Shown: in pieces, positions 1 through 8,234 of the stretch | Layout: every line of letters begins with the position of its first letter | Position numbering within the stretch: the first letter of the stretch is position 1 | Assembly: GCA_937926105.1 (NCBI GenBank) | Contig: CALANS010000210.1 | Span: 124,001 to 188,000, forward strand | Origin: an uncultured Actinomycetes bacterium | GTDB lineage: Bacteria; Actinomycetota; Actinomycetes; Mycobacteriales; Nakamurellaceae | Direction: 5' to 3' | Length of the DNA: 64,000 bases | Made by a program: the position numbers and the translations under genes | The notes under the pieces: generated by a model | Told to the model about the DNA's origin: nothing | The model's database searches: none | What the model saw: only the letters and a program-made list of their open reading frames with translations

Positions 1-537
1 ATACGAGCGGGCATCATTGGTGAGATTGCGTCGGACAAGTGGCATCTCTCGGCCGCCGAGGAGCGGTCGTTCCGGGCCGCAGCTCGGGCGCAGCTGGCCA
101 CCGGCCTGGCGATCTCGACCCACGCCTCGCGATGGCCGGTCGGCCTGGCGCAGTTGGATGTGTTGGCTGCGGAGGGTGCCGACCCACGGCGCGTCATCAT
201 TGGACACTGCGACACGGTGAACATTCCGGAATACCATCTGGCGATCGCCGAACGTGGGGCGTACGTGCAGTTCGACACCATCCGCGGCGACAACGAGTAT
301 TACACGCAACGACGAATCGGATACGTGCACGACCTTATCGACAAGGGCCACGTGTCGCAGATTCTGCTCTCCCACGACGTCTGCACCAAGACGCACCTTC
401 GGGCGCACGGAGGGAAGGGTTACACCTACGTTCTGGGCGAGTTCGCCGATCGACTCTTGCAGTCCGGTGTCTCCCCGGAGTGCATCGAAACGATGATTCA
501 ACGCAATCCGCACCGAGTGCTCGGGGTGGCACGGTGA
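1..537 (+). CDS. Phosphotriesterase-family metal hydrolase, C-terminal part
   Basis: The frame enters from the window edge without a start and ends with TGA at 535-537, so only about 178 C-terminal residues are present. Visible family motifs are GIIGEI at the extreme N-terminal end, THAS near residue 40, GHCD near 67-70 and LSHDVC near 123-128. In phosphotriesterase-type TIM barrels these positions supply the metal-binding histidines and the final catalytic Asp. Family members hydrolyse lactones, phosphotriesters or related esters with a binuclear metal centre. A lactonase-like role would suit the dehydrogenase and TPP enzyme that follow, but the substrate is not readable. Its stop overlaps the GTG start of the next gene, so translation is probably coupled. 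Confidence 0.85.
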   Translation: MRAGIIGEIASDKWHLSAAEERSFRAAARAQLATGLAISTHASRWPVGLAQLDVLAAEGADPRRVIIGHCDTVNIPEYHLAIAERGAYVQFDTIRGDNEYYTQRRIGYVHDLIDKGHVSQILLSHDVCTKTHLRAHGGKGYTYVLGEFADRLLQSGVSPECIETMIQRNPHRVLGVAR

Positions 538-1520
538 CGGGATCCGACTCGATGACGGCACTGTTGTACTGGCCCGCCGATCGGGTGGACCATCTGGAGA
601 CCATGCGCACGGCCGCACGAGCGGCCGATCCGTTCCAGGTGCGGATGGTGGAGTCCCTCGACGCCCTGGACCTGAGTAGGGCGCGTGCATTCGCCGTGAG
701 TGATGCGCACATGGACGATTCGATGATCGACATGATCCGGCGTGCGCCGCGGCTGGAGTTCATACAGTTGCTCTCCAGCGGCTCGGAGGCGACGGCCGCC
801 GCATCGCTGCCCGCCAAACTCGCCATTTCCAATGCTCCGGGAATCTGGGCTCCGTCGGTCGCCGAACATGCGGTCGCGCTGCTGCTCGCGCTGACCCGGC
901 AACTGCCGTATCTGCTGGATCTGCAGGGCAGGCACGAGTGGAGGCCAGACCTGGTACGGCCACGCCTGCACGGCCTGGAAGGGATGAGCGTCGCGGTTGT
1001 GGGATGCGGCGCGATCGGCAGGGCCATCGGGGCGAGGTTGGCGCCCTTTGGTGTTACTCGCATCGGCGTGAGCCGCACCGGTGCGGGGGCGCCGGGGGAC
1101 GCCTTCGATGAGCTCGCGCCGGTCGACTCACTCGCGCAGGTACTCGATCGAGTCGAGGCGCTCTTCCTGAGCGTGCCGCTCAGCGATGCGACCCACCATC
1201 TGATCGCCGGGCCGGAGCTGCAGGCACTGGGCCCGAATGGGTTCCTGGTCAACACAGCGAGAGGACCAGTGGTGGACTCGCAGGCACTGGTGCACGCACT
1301 GACCACCGACCAGATCGCCGGGGCCGCGATCGACGTCGCCGACCCCGAACCCCTCCCGGCTGACAGCCCGTTGTGGACGACCAAGAATGTGATTATCGCG
1401 CCACATGTCGGCTCGCATCCGTCGAACCCGTTGACTGCGGGCCGCCGGCTGGGGGCACTGTTGAAGGGGAACCTGGAACGACTACATCACGGCCAGGTTC
1501 CCGAGAACCTGATTCGTTGA
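534..1520 (+). CDS. D-2-hydroxyacid dehydrogenase (NAD-binding)
   Basis: The product has 328 residues from GTG 534, which overlaps the upstream stop (GTGA). ATG 552 is an alternative start. The Rossmann motif GCGAIG lies near residues 157-162. The usual catalytic triad is present: Arg in NTARGP near 243, Glu in DPEP near 271 and His in APHVGSH near 291. The family reduces 2-keto acids or oxidises D-2-hydroxyacids with NAD(P)H. The open frame extends far upstream, but that part overlaps the hydrolase in another frame and is not family-like, so the start was set at the overlap. The position between a hydrolase and a TPP enzyme suggests a short catabolic sequence that passes through a hydroxy or keto acid. 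Confidence 0.88.
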   Translation: MTGSDSMTALLYWPADRVDHLETMRTAARAADPFQVRMVESLDALDLSRARAFAVSDAHMDDSMIDMIRRAPRLEFIQLLSSGSEATAAASLPAKLAISNAPGIWAPSVAEHAVALLLALTRQLPYLLDLQGRHEWRPDLVRPRLHGLEGMSVAVVGCGAIGRAIGARLAPFGVTRIGVSRTGAGAPGDAFDELAPVDSLAQVLDRVEALFLSVPLSDATHHLIAGPELQALGPNGFLVNTARGPVVDSQALVHALTTDQIAGAAIDVADPEPLPADSPLWTTKNVIIAPHVGSHPSNPLTAGRRLGALLKGNLERLHHGQVPENLIR

Positions 1521-1589
1521 CCGGCCGTGCCGTATCGACATGAGCAGCCATCTGTGACCGGCGGGCGCGACGACGCGGAAGGTGGCGGT

Positions 1590-3197
1590 GTGGGCGTAGA
1601 CAGACTGCTGGGTGGGCACCTACTCGTCCGGCAGCTGGTGGAACTCGGCGGAGAGTTGGTCTTCGCCGTGCCGGGCGAGAGTTACCTCGCGGTTCTGGAC
1701 GGTCTGTACGACGCCAGGGAGCAGATCCGCCTCGTGACTGCCCGGCATGAAGGCGGGGCCGTCATGATGGCGGCAGGATACGGAAAGCTCACTGGGCGAC
1801 CGGGCCTGTGCATGGTGACACGAGGTCCCGGAGCGAGCAATGCGAGCATCGGCGTCCACATCGCCTCCCAGGATGGAAGCCCGCTGGTCCTGTTCGTCGG
1901 GCAGGCCCCTACCGCCCAGTTGGGGCGCAGGACCTTTCAGGAGGTCGACTACCAGCAGATGTTCGGCGGCATCGCAAAAGATGTCATCGAGGTTCGATGC
2001 GCCCGTCGGATCGCGGAGGACGTCTACCGGGCGTATTACACCGCTGTAGCGGGCGAGCCGGGGCCGGTCGTCGTCGTTCTACCGGAGGAGGTGACGCAGA
2101 CACGCACCGACGCGGCGGTGATCAAGGCCCGCCAGCCGCTGCTGGCGGCTCCCTCGAAGCGAGACGTTGCGCGGTTCACCTCGCAGCTGCTAGATGCGGA
2201 GCGTCCGTTGATCGTGCTCGGTGGTTCGCCCTGGTCGCACCGGGCGGCAACGGCGGTCCGCAGCTTTGCCGAGGCGGCGAAGGTTCCGGTGGTCACGGCC
2301 ATGCGCCGCCAGGACCACATCGGCAATCGAAGTGACGCCTACGTTGGCTCCCTGGGAATGCGCACCACCGCCGGTCTGGGCCAGCTGGTCGAACGTTCCG
2401 ATCTGATTGCATTCATCGGGTCTCGACCCGATGCCGTCACCATGAACAACTTTACGTTGCTCCAGGCGCCGCAACCGCATCAGCGGATCCTTCATGTGCA
2501 CCCGGATCCGGCCATACTGGGCCGCGTCTATCGGACCGATCTGGCCATCGTGTCCGGCGCCGAGGAATTCGCGCTTGCCCTGAGAATGCCGGAACGCGAA
2601 CTCAAGCCCGCGTGGCTCGACGCGCTGCGTCAGAATTACCTGCGGGGCCGGGCTGAGGGGGCCGAGACCCTGTCGGGCCGGTACATGAGCCACTTCAACA
2701 GTGTCATGCCCGCTGACGTCATCGTCACAGCCGGAGCGGGTGCCTACACGACGTGGGCGCAACGACACCACGAGTTCGAGGTGTTCCCTAGTCAACTGGC
2801 GCCGCAGGCCGGCGCCATGGGCTATGGCCTTCCCGCCGCGATTGCCGCGAAGTTGGCGATGCCGTCCCGAACGGTCGTCGCGTTCGCCGGCGACGGATGC
2901 TTCTTGATGACCGGCCAGGAGTTGGCGACGGCCGTGCAGCACGATGTGGCCGTGACCGTGGTGGTGGTCAATAATGGGTCATACGGCGTCATCCGGGGCC
3001 ACCAGGAAAAAGAATTCCCAGGCCGCACCATTGGAACGACGTTGGTGAATCCCGACTTCGTTCAATTGTCCCGGGCATACGGGGCGGATGCCGAACGGGT
3101 ACACACTCCCGAGCAGTTCGGTGGGGCGCTGGAGCGTGCGTTGAAATCGACACGAAGTTTTGTCATAGAGATCGTCCTCCCGGCATGGAATTCGTAG
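1590..3197 (+). CDS. Thiamine pyrophosphate-dependent enzyme (acetolactate synthase-like)
   Basis: This is a full-length TPP enzyme of the acetolactate synthase, benzoylformate decarboxylase and oxalyl-CoA decarboxylase superfamily. The N-terminal PYR domain carries VPGES, whose Glu activates the cofactor. The C-terminal PP domain carries the TPP/Mg motif that starts GDGCF and ends NNGSYG, about 27 residues apart. GTG 1590, preceded by a purine-rich GGAAGGTGG, gives 535 residues. In-frame GTGs at 1527 and 1554 would give longer products. The reaction (decarboxylation or carboligation of a 2-keto acid) is known for the family, but the substrate is inferred only from the neighbouring 2-hydroxyacid dehydrogenase. 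The gap to that gene is short, so the three genes probably form one operon. Confidence 0.86.
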   Translation: MGVDRLLGGHLLVRQLVELGGELVFAVPGESYLAVLDGLYDAREQIRLVTARHEGGAVMMAAGYGKLTGRPGLCMVTRGPGASNASIGVHIASQDGSPLVLFVGQAPTAQLGRRTFQEVDYQQMFGGIAKDVIEVRCARRIAEDVYRAYYTAVAGEPGPVVVVLPEEVTQTRTDAAVIKARQPLLAAPSKRDVARFTSQLLDAERPLIVLGGSPWSHRAATAVRSFAEAAKVPVVTAMRRQDHIGNRSDAYVGSLGMRTTAGLGQLVERSDLIAFIGSRPDAVTMNNFTLLQAPQPHQRILHVHPDPAILGRVYRTDLAIVSGAEEFALALRMPERELKPAWLDALRQNYLRGRAEGAETLSGRYMSHFNSVMPADVIVTAGAGAYTTWAQRHHEFEVFPSQLAPQAGAMGYGLPAAIAAKLAMPSRTVVAFAGDGCFLMTGQELATAVQHDVAVTVVVVNNGSYGVIRGHQEKEFPGRTIGTTLVNPDFVQLSRAYGADAERVHTPEQFGGALERALKSTRSFVIEIVLPAWNS

Positions 3198-3420
3198 AAA
3201 GTATGCCCGCTCAAGAATTCTCAAGGGACGGTGGCGGCCGCCGCCGTCATGCGCACGGGCTGCGTGAGACAAGGGCGCGCGAGACAAGAGGCACCCGCCG
3301 TGATGAACCGAGTCGTCGAACGACCGCTGCGGAATCCGGCGCGAGGGCAGTCGCGAGCCGCAGGCTCCTCGGGCTGAGCGGCGCTACGGGGGTTGTGGGA
3401 ACGTGGAGTATCGTGAGCCT

Positions 3421-4170
3421 ATGGTAGCGTCAGGCCGCGAATCCACGTCCCCAACACCGTTTCGGGTGATTGGCAAATCACGGGTATCTCAATCCATTGT
3501 CGATCAGATTCTGGAGAGCATACTTACGGGCGCCTATGCGCCCGGCGACGTGTTCTTGTCTGAGCGTGCGCTCGCGGAAGAATTCCAGGTCGGTCGCGGG
3601 TCCGTCCGAGAAGCCCTCCGGATTCTGGAGTTCGCCGGCGTCCTGGAGATTAAGGTGGGATCGGGCACTCACCTGACGGATGATGCGCTGTCCAAGGTCA
3701 CGCTGATGCGCGCACACGCCGCTGCTGTGGGAGATAAGAGCCCGCTGGACATCATTGTGACGCGTATCTGTGTCGAGCCCACGTCGGCACGCCTGGCGGC
3801 ACAGCTGCACAAACGATCCGATCTGGACATCATGCGATCCCACCTGCGTCACCACCGCGCACTGGTGGAAGCCAAGGAGGACCCGTCTGAGCCGGATGTG
3901 CAGTTTCACCGGGCCATGGGAGCCGCATGCAAGAACACGGTGCTGTCGGCGATCGTCGACCAGCTGGTTCAGATGATGCACGAAAGCACTTGGTCGGAGT
4001 TGAAGGGCAAGTCGAGACGACTCGACGGGCATGCCGTGCAGGCGCTCAAGGATCATGAAGCGATTTTCGCTGCGATTGTCGACCGAGACGGCGATGGAGC
4101 TGCGGACGCCACGGAAGCCCATCTGCGGAGGATCGAAAGCGGCCTGTTCCAGGCGTACGAATTCGGATAG
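3421..4170 (+). CDS. GntR-family (FadR/FCD-type) transcriptional regulator
   Basis: The product has 249 residues from ATG 3421; GTG 3403 is a possible longer start. The N-terminal winged helix contains LSERALAEEF and GRGSVREALRILE, typical of GntR proteins. It is followed by an all-helical FCD ligand domain with metal-binding-type His and Asp residues (for example QFHRAMG and LKDHEAIF). FCD regulators usually respond to organic acids or sugar acids and repress the neighbouring catabolic genes. Here it lies directly downstream of, and co-directional with, the hydrolase/dehydrogenase/TPP cluster, so it is the likely regulator of that cluster. I found no clear FadR-type operator in the 223 bases before it. 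Confidence 0.9.
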   Translation: MVASGRESTSPTPFRVIGKSRVSQSIVDQILESILTGAYAPGDVFLSERALAEEFQVGRGSVREALRILEFAGVLEIKVGSGTHLTDDALSKVTLMRAHAAAVGDKSPLDIIVTRICVEPTSARLAAQLHKRSDLDIMRSHLRHHRALVEAKEDPSEPDVQFHRAMGAACKNTVLSAIVDQLVQMMHESTWSELKGKSRRLDGHAVQALKDHEAIFAAIVDRDGDGAADATEAHLRRIESGLFQAYEFG

Positions 4171-4602
4171 TCGGCGGAGGGGTCCGCGCACCGCGGTCCG
4201 GGCGTGGGCCCAGCGGCCATCAATGGGCGCCCCATCGGCAGAAATTCACCGGAGGCTCGCCGCAAACAGTGGTAACCTCCCAGCGGACCGGCCGCCGGTG
4301 AGCGTGCCGGAGTCATACCGGAGGTGAGAACGCCGTGCGCAGCGCCTTTGTCGATCCAGTGGTGGCCGAGATGCATCAGCGGCTCCGGCGTTCTCGACGG
4401 CAGCCCTTACGCGGCAAACGGTTTCAGCCGAATCTCGTCGGCGGCCCGATGCGTTGCGATGGGCCGTGGCCCGACCGGTGGCACTCCCGGGCTGCGGGCC
4501 GGCCGGTGCGTCGTCGATGTGGGGCACTACCCGGGCGTTGACAACCCGGGTGTCGTTCGTCCGCTGGTCGGGGGTGCGGACGGCGCCGGTGAGTATGGCG
4601 AT
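4171..4602. other. Gene-free stretch before the tRNA pair
   Basis: There are 432 bases with no convincing coding frame. Open frames here are short, arginine-rich and lack family features or good ribosome-binding sites. A short purine-rich stretch near 4310-4325 (GGAGGTGAG) precedes a GTG at 4335, but the frame behind it does not look like a protein. The stretch separates the catabolic cluster at the left edge from the tRNA genes. No duplicated tRNA 3' end that would mark an integration site was seen. Confidence 0.5.
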
Positions 4603-4677
4603 GGCGGGGTAGGGCAGCTCGGTGGGCTCGCCGGTCTCATAAGCCGGAGGTCACAGGTTCGAATCCTGTCCCCGCCA
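4603..4677 (+). tRNA. tRNA-Met (anticodon CAT)
   Basis: A cloverleaf can be folded by eye. The acceptor is GGCGGGG (4603-4609) with CCCCGCC (4670-4676) and discriminator A4677. The D-arm is GGGC/GCTC, the anticodon stem CCGGT/GCCGG with loop CTCATAA, and the T-arm ACAGG/CCTGT with loop TTCGAAT. CCA is not encoded. The acceptor has a normal G1:C72 pair, as in elongator tRNA, and only two of the three G:C pairs expected at 29-31/39-41 of an initiator. In contrast, the D-arm (AGCTCGGT, purine 11 with pyrimidine 24) and T-arm look initiator-like. I call it tRNA-Met, probably elongator. Confidence 0.88.
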
Positions 4678-4815
4678 CGATCCCGCCGCGCGGTTCCCCC
4701 GGCCTCACCCGTCCGAGATCGATGGTGCCCGCCGATGCGCTGGTGGCGTTCGCTGCCGATCTCGATCGTCCGGGCTCCAGACCAGGTCCGGCAATACGAT
4801 GCCCATCGCCCACAT

Positions 4816-4887
4816 GCCCCCGTAGCTCAGCGGACAGAGCACCTGGCTACGAACCAGGTGGCCGGAGGTTCGAACCCTCCCGGGGCA
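4816..4887 (+). tRNA. tRNA-Arg (anticodon ACG), acceptor stem one base short
   Basis: The D-arm is GCTC/GAGC, the anticodon stem CCTGG/CCAGG with loop CTACGAA, and the T-arm GGAGG/CCTCC with loop TTCGAAC; all are regular. The 5' acceptor strand is GCCCCCG (five C), but the 3' strand is CGGGGC followed by A (four G), so one base is missing and the stem needs a bulged C. Total length is 72 instead of the 73 expected for these loop sizes. tRNA-Arg(ACG) reads CGN codons and is usually a single essential gene. The irregularity may be a homopolymer sequencing error or a real bulge. Confidence 0.85.
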
Positions 4888-4955
4888 CTCCCGCGGGCAC
4901 GATTCGTCACCACCCGCGACAATGACATCGACTCACCAGGAGGGAGGCGACCATC

Positions 4956-5441
4956 ATGACGGACGTGCTGCTGTGCAACGCGTCGTACCAGGTGCTGGCA
5001 CGCATCGACTGGCAGCGCGCCGTGGTGCTGGTCGTCGCCGGTCAGGCCGAAACGATCGAGGCGCACCCGAGCAGGGTGATCCACTCCCAGCACCTGGCCG
5101 TGCCGTTGCCGACCATCATTCGGCTGCTGGCCTATCGGCACGTGGCCTACCGGCCCGGCGGGGATCGGCGCCCGTCCTTCGGGCAGATCAAGCTGCGCGA
5201 CGGGCGACGCTGCGCCTATTGCGGTGAGCACGGCGACACCGTCGACCACATCATGCCGCGCAGCCGGGGCGGCGTGGACACGTGGGATAACCTGGTATGC
5301 GCCTGCCGACCCTGCAACAACCGCAAGGCCGACCGCACTCCGGTCGAGGCGGGCATGAAGTTGCTCTGGGTGCCCCGGCCGGTGATACCGGACCTCGCGG
5401 ACCAGCAGCTGGTGTGGGACGCGCTGGCCCAGGTGGGATGA
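4956..5441 (+). CDS. HNH endonuclease-family protein
   Basis: The product has 161 residues; the start ATG 4956 sits behind a strong AGGAGGGAGG. The C-terminal half is a zinc-bound HNH fold: CAYC near residues 86-89, [10 protein letters not shown] near 96-105 (the HNH catalytic His and metal ligand region), an Asn in WDNL, and CRPCNNRK near 116-123 closing the zinc site. Small single-domain HNH proteins of this type are widespread in actinobacteria as chromosomal genes. Their biological role is mostly unassigned, and homing, phage or repair functions are only inferred. It directly follows tRNA-Arg in the same orientation. Confidence 0.9.
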   Translation: MTDVLLCNASYQVLARIDWQRAVVLVVAGQAETIEAHPSRVIHSQHLAVPLPTIIRLLAYRHVAYRPGGDRRPSFGQIKLRDGRRCAYCGEHGDTVDHIMPRSRGGVDTWDNLVCACRPCNNRKADRTPVEAGMKLLWVPRPVIPDLADQQLVWDALAQVG

Positions 5442-5735
5442 GCGATCGCGGGATTCCGCAGAGCCCTGATCCGTTACCCCCACGAAGTCAGGGTCTTCGA
5501 CGTCCTACCGGCCGATTACTCGCACGAGAATCCCCGGCTCATCGGGCGGGAGATGGCCTTGACGCCTCCCGGCCCGGGTGTCGCATCGACGGCACGATCG
5601 GCGAAGCGCGTTCGGTGCTCGGGCTCGACCAGATCGACATCGCGGGCGAGGGATGGCCGCCACACCGCGTCCGCCGACGCGGAGGCGCATGTCTGGCGGG
5701 AGCTGGACCGGATTGTCGCCGCGCGCCGCTCCACC

Positions 5736-6089
5736 TCAGCCTTCGTCCTGCTCCTTGCGGAGCTTGTCTCGGTAGGCCCGACGCTGGGCCTCGGCCCGCT
5801 CCCGGCATTGACGGAGGAATTCGGCGTCGCTTTCTGTGGTGGCACCGGTGGCCCTGCCCAGCCGTTCATACTCCGAATAGCCGTTGGTGGCCGGGATGTT
5901 GCGGTTGACGCCCACGGCGCGGGGCCGACCGAAGATCAGCCAGAGCAGCGAGCCCACGTCCGGCAGCAGCAACACGATAAACACCCAGGCCAGCTTGGGC
6001 AGGTTGCGAACCTCGGATTCGGCAGACAGCAGTACATCCACTACGCAGAACACCCACAGGACGAGCAGCATGAACCCTAGATACGGCAA
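5736..6089 (-). CDS. PLDc_N-domain small membrane protein
   Basis: The product has 117 residues. The N-terminal half has two membrane segments (roughly residues 4-24 and 33-53) linked by a short loop, with the pattern LPKLAWVFIVLLLPDVGSLLW followed by FGRPR. This matches the phospholipase D nuclease N-terminal (PLDc_N) domain found in short actinobacterial membrane proteins. No HKD phospholipase motif is present, so no enzymatic function is claimed. The C-terminal half is polar and charged (RQCRERAEAQRRAYR), probably a cytoplasmic coil. The gene stands alone. The 294 bases before it towards the HNH gene show no further coding frame. Confidence 0.8.
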   Translation of the reverse strand: MPYLGFMLLVLWVFCVVDVLLSAESEVRNLPKLAWVFIVLLLPDVGSLLWLIFGRPRAVGVNRNIPATNGYSEYERLGRATGATTESDAEFLRQCRERAEAQRRAYRDKLRKEQDEG

Positions 6090-6525
6090 CGCTACCCCTC
6101 ACTGTGTCAAAGGTTGTGCTGATTCTGCCAAGAGCGCTCGCTGTGCACCACTGCCTGCCCAAAAGGGGGGCTGCGGCCCGGGCCAGATACGGCTAGATGG
6201 CAGCGAGCAAGTGTGCGAATGGACCATCGACCCCGACTGTCCAGGCCAACGATGGCTCCCCCGACGGCAGCCAAGCAGCGCAGTAGAGCGGCGGCTGGGA
6301 TAGTGGCCAGTACGGCAGCCAGCCCGATGACCTGGACGCGATGCTGGCCGGGGCTGGTCGCCGAGACCGCGGCCCGGCGTTGATCGCGATGGTGCTGGAC
6401 GGCGACATCGCCCAGTTGCATGGGCGCAGCAGCACCGACGGGTGGTGGTCGCAGACGACATCCGCGGGCTTGTGAGTCGCGGCCAGCGCCATGGCGTGGC
6501 GCCACACTGACAACCCGCGCGGGCA
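6090..6525. other. Gene-free stretch between PLDc_N and DinB genes
   Basis: There are 436 bases with only short, unconvincing open frames. The minus-strand frames of 100-140 codons have no recognisable motif, and several read equally well in competing frames. The bases just right of 6089 serve as the upstream region of the PLDc_N gene on the minus strand. The rest may be decayed sequence, but I could not recognise the source. Confidence 0.45.
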
Positions 6526-7113
6526 TCACCCCATGGTCTTGGCGCCGTCGATCGCCTCCCGGATGATGTCGGCATGCCCGGCGTGCTGGGCGGTTTCGGC
6601 CGCGATGTGCATCAGCGATTGCCGGGCCGTGCGGACCGCACCGGGCTCGAACCAGGGAGCCTTCGGCAGCGGGTGCGAAGAATCCAGGTCGACCGTGGCG
6701 ATCAGAGCGTCGGTGCGTGCGGCCACCTCGTCGTAGGACCGCAGCAGCCCGGCGAGTGTCTCCTCGTCCACCATCCGGAACTGCTTCTCGTGCTCGGCGA
6801 AGGCTGCCTCGTCGAAGGCGGGGAACGCGGTCGGTCCCTCGACGATGAATCGCGCCCAGGTGGCCTCGGTCGCCGTGACGTGCTTGATCAGTCCGGCGAC
6901 GGTCAGCGCGCTGACGGTGCTGGCGGTACTCGCCTGCTCATCGGTCAGCTCACGCGCAGTCTGGCGCAGGAAAAAGCGCCGGGTGCGAAGCAATTCCAGC
7001 AAGTCGCGGCGTTCCTGGCTCAGCGTCGGGGTGTTCGACGTTCCCGGGGCGGCGCCGGTGTTGGTGTCGGATCCGGTGACGGTGCTGGCCGTGGTGGTGC
7101 TCGGTTCGGTCAT
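6526..7113 (-). CDS. DinB / DUF664-family protein
   Basis: The product has 195 residues. After a Thr/Ser-rich N-terminal stretch of about 30 residues follows a four-helix bundle with the DinB-type metal histidines: His78 in GLIKHVTATE, and a pair in LMHIAAETAQHAGHADIIRE near the C-terminus. The DinB/YfiT superfamily includes mycothiol-dependent transferases and stress-induced proteins, and actinobacterial DUF664 members are commonly annotated this way. The gene is divergent from the WYL regulator at 7206, with about 90 bases between the starts, so that regulator probably controls both. Confidence 0.85.
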   Translation of the reverse strand: MTEPSTTTASTVTGSDTNTGAAPGTSNTPTLSQERRDLLELLRTRRFFLRQTARELTDEQASTASTVSALTVAGLIKHVTATEATWARFIVEGPTAFPAFDEAAFAEHEKQFRMVDEETLAGLLRSYDEVAARTDALIATVDLDSSHPLPKAPWFEPGAVRTARQSLMHIAAETAQHAGHADIIREAIDGAKTMG

Positions 7114-7146
7114 GGCGGGCTTCCCTTCCTGGGGGCATCGGCGGTT

Positions 7147-7158
7147 GGTGTCGTCACC
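7147..7158. promoter_or_regulatory. Small palindrome between dinB-like and WYL regulator genes
   Basis: GGTG-TCGT-CACC lies in the divergent intergenic region, about 50 bases from each start. It is a short inverted repeat with 4-bp arms, so it may be an operator of the WYL regulator. The same pattern with one change, GGTG-TCAT-CACC, occurs at 12533-12544 in another divergent region, which weakens a specific assignment. Confidence 0.25.
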
Positions 7159-7205
7159 GACGCTAATCGGTGTTCATGCCAGTTTCTGACCTCAATTACG
7201 AGAGA

Positions 7206-8234
7206 ATGGGGCTCATGGCCGCCACCAGCTCGCGCATCCTCCGATTGCTGTCCCTGCTGCAGTCCCACCGGTTCTGGCCCGGCGACGAGCTGGCCGACCG
7301 GATGCAGGTGTCGATCCGGACGCTGCGGCGCGATGTGGACCGGCTGCGTGAACTGGGCTACCCGGTGCGGGCCCGCCGGGACGTCGACGGGGGTTATCAG
7401 CTCGCGGCCGGTGCGGTGTTGCCCCCGCTGGTGATGGACCAGGACGAGGCGGTGGCACTGGTGACCAGCCTGCTACAGTCGGCCCGCGATCCGGACGACG
7501 AGACCGCGCAGGCCGCGGTGCGGGCCCTCGCCAAGATCATCCAGGTGCTACCCGATCGCTTGCGGCGCAAGGTGAATGCACTGCGCGCCGCCACGAGTAC
7601 CGGCGGATGGCCGGGCGCCGGCGCTCCGGTCGACGCGCAGGTGCTCACCACGGTCGCGCAGGCGTGTCGAGACGCCGAACGCCTCGCCTTCGGGTACACC
7701 GCGGCCGACGGGGCGGTGACGGAGCGGTTGGTCGAGCCCCTGCGGCTGGTGCCGGTTGCTCGGCGCTGGTACCTGGTGGCCTACGACGACGACCGGGCTG
7801 ACTGGCGCAGCTTCCGACTGGACCGGATGGTCGAGGTCCACACCACCGGGGCCAGGTTCGCTGCTCGGCAGCTGCCGGCCGAGGACGCGGCCGCGTTCGT
7901 CCGCGCCGGGTTGGAGCGCCACACCCAACGGCACGAGGTCCTCGCGACGGTCGGTGCCCCCGCGGACACCACGCGGGCCAGCATCGGTCGCTGGGCATCG
8001 GTCGAACCGGACGGCCCGGACCGATGCCGGGTCCGGATCCACGCCGAGTCGCTGGACTGGGCGGCCCTGGCCCTGGCCGTCACCGGCAGTGAGTTTCGAG
8101 TGCTCGGCCCGCCGGAGGCAATCGATCACCTGCGCGGCTGGGCCGATCGGTTCGCTCGTGCCACGCAGGTCGACGACGGCCGGGTACGGGACTCAAGCCC
8201 GAGTCAGGTGCCGGCGTCGGTGATGCCCTCGTAG
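7206..8234 (+). CDS. YafY-type WYL-domain transcriptional regulator
   Basis: The product has 342 residues from ATG 7206; ATG 7215 or GTG 7170 are possible. The N-terminal HTH_11 winged helix (SSRILRLLSLLQ, then VSIRTLRRDVDRLRELGYPV) is followed by a WYL domain near residues 145-230 with the ligand-binding pattern EPLRLVPVARRWYLVAYD. A WCX-like C-terminal domain carries RIHAESLDWAALALAVTG. WYL proteins of this layout regulate neighbouring genes and may sense nucleic-acid or small ligands; the ligand here is unknown. The divergent DinB gene is the obvious target. The 3' end overlaps the convergent VOC gene by 31 bases. Confidence 0.9.
   Translation: MGLMAATSSRILRLLSLLQSHRFWPGDELADRMQVSIRTLRRDVDRLRELGYPVRARRDVDGGYQLAAGAVLPPLVMDQDEAVALVTSLLQSARDPDDETAQAAVRALAKIIQVLPDRLRRKVNALRAATSTGGWPGAGAPVDAQVLTTVAQACRDAERLAFGYTAADGAVTERLVEPLRLVPVARRWYLVAYDDDRADWRSFRLDRMVEVHTTGARFAARQLPAEDAAAFVRAGLERHTQRHEVLATVGAPADTTRASIGRWASVEPDGPDRCRVRIHAESLDWAALALAVTGSEFRVLGPPEAIDHLRGWADRFARATQVDDGRVRDSSPSQVPASVMPS

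Noticed and set aside
39..533. Long upstream extension of the dehydrogenase frame
   Set aside because: It overlaps the hydrolase in another frame, is Arg-rich and has no family similarity; the GTGA overlap at 534 is the natural start.
4335..4541. Short GTG frame behind a GGAGG in the pre-tRNA stretch
   Set aside because: The 68-codon product is Arg/Pro-rich and looks like read-through of non-coding DNA.
4603..4887. Integration site of a mobile element at the tRNA genes
   Set aside because: No integrase, no duplicated tRNA 3' end and no element boundaries were found in the window.
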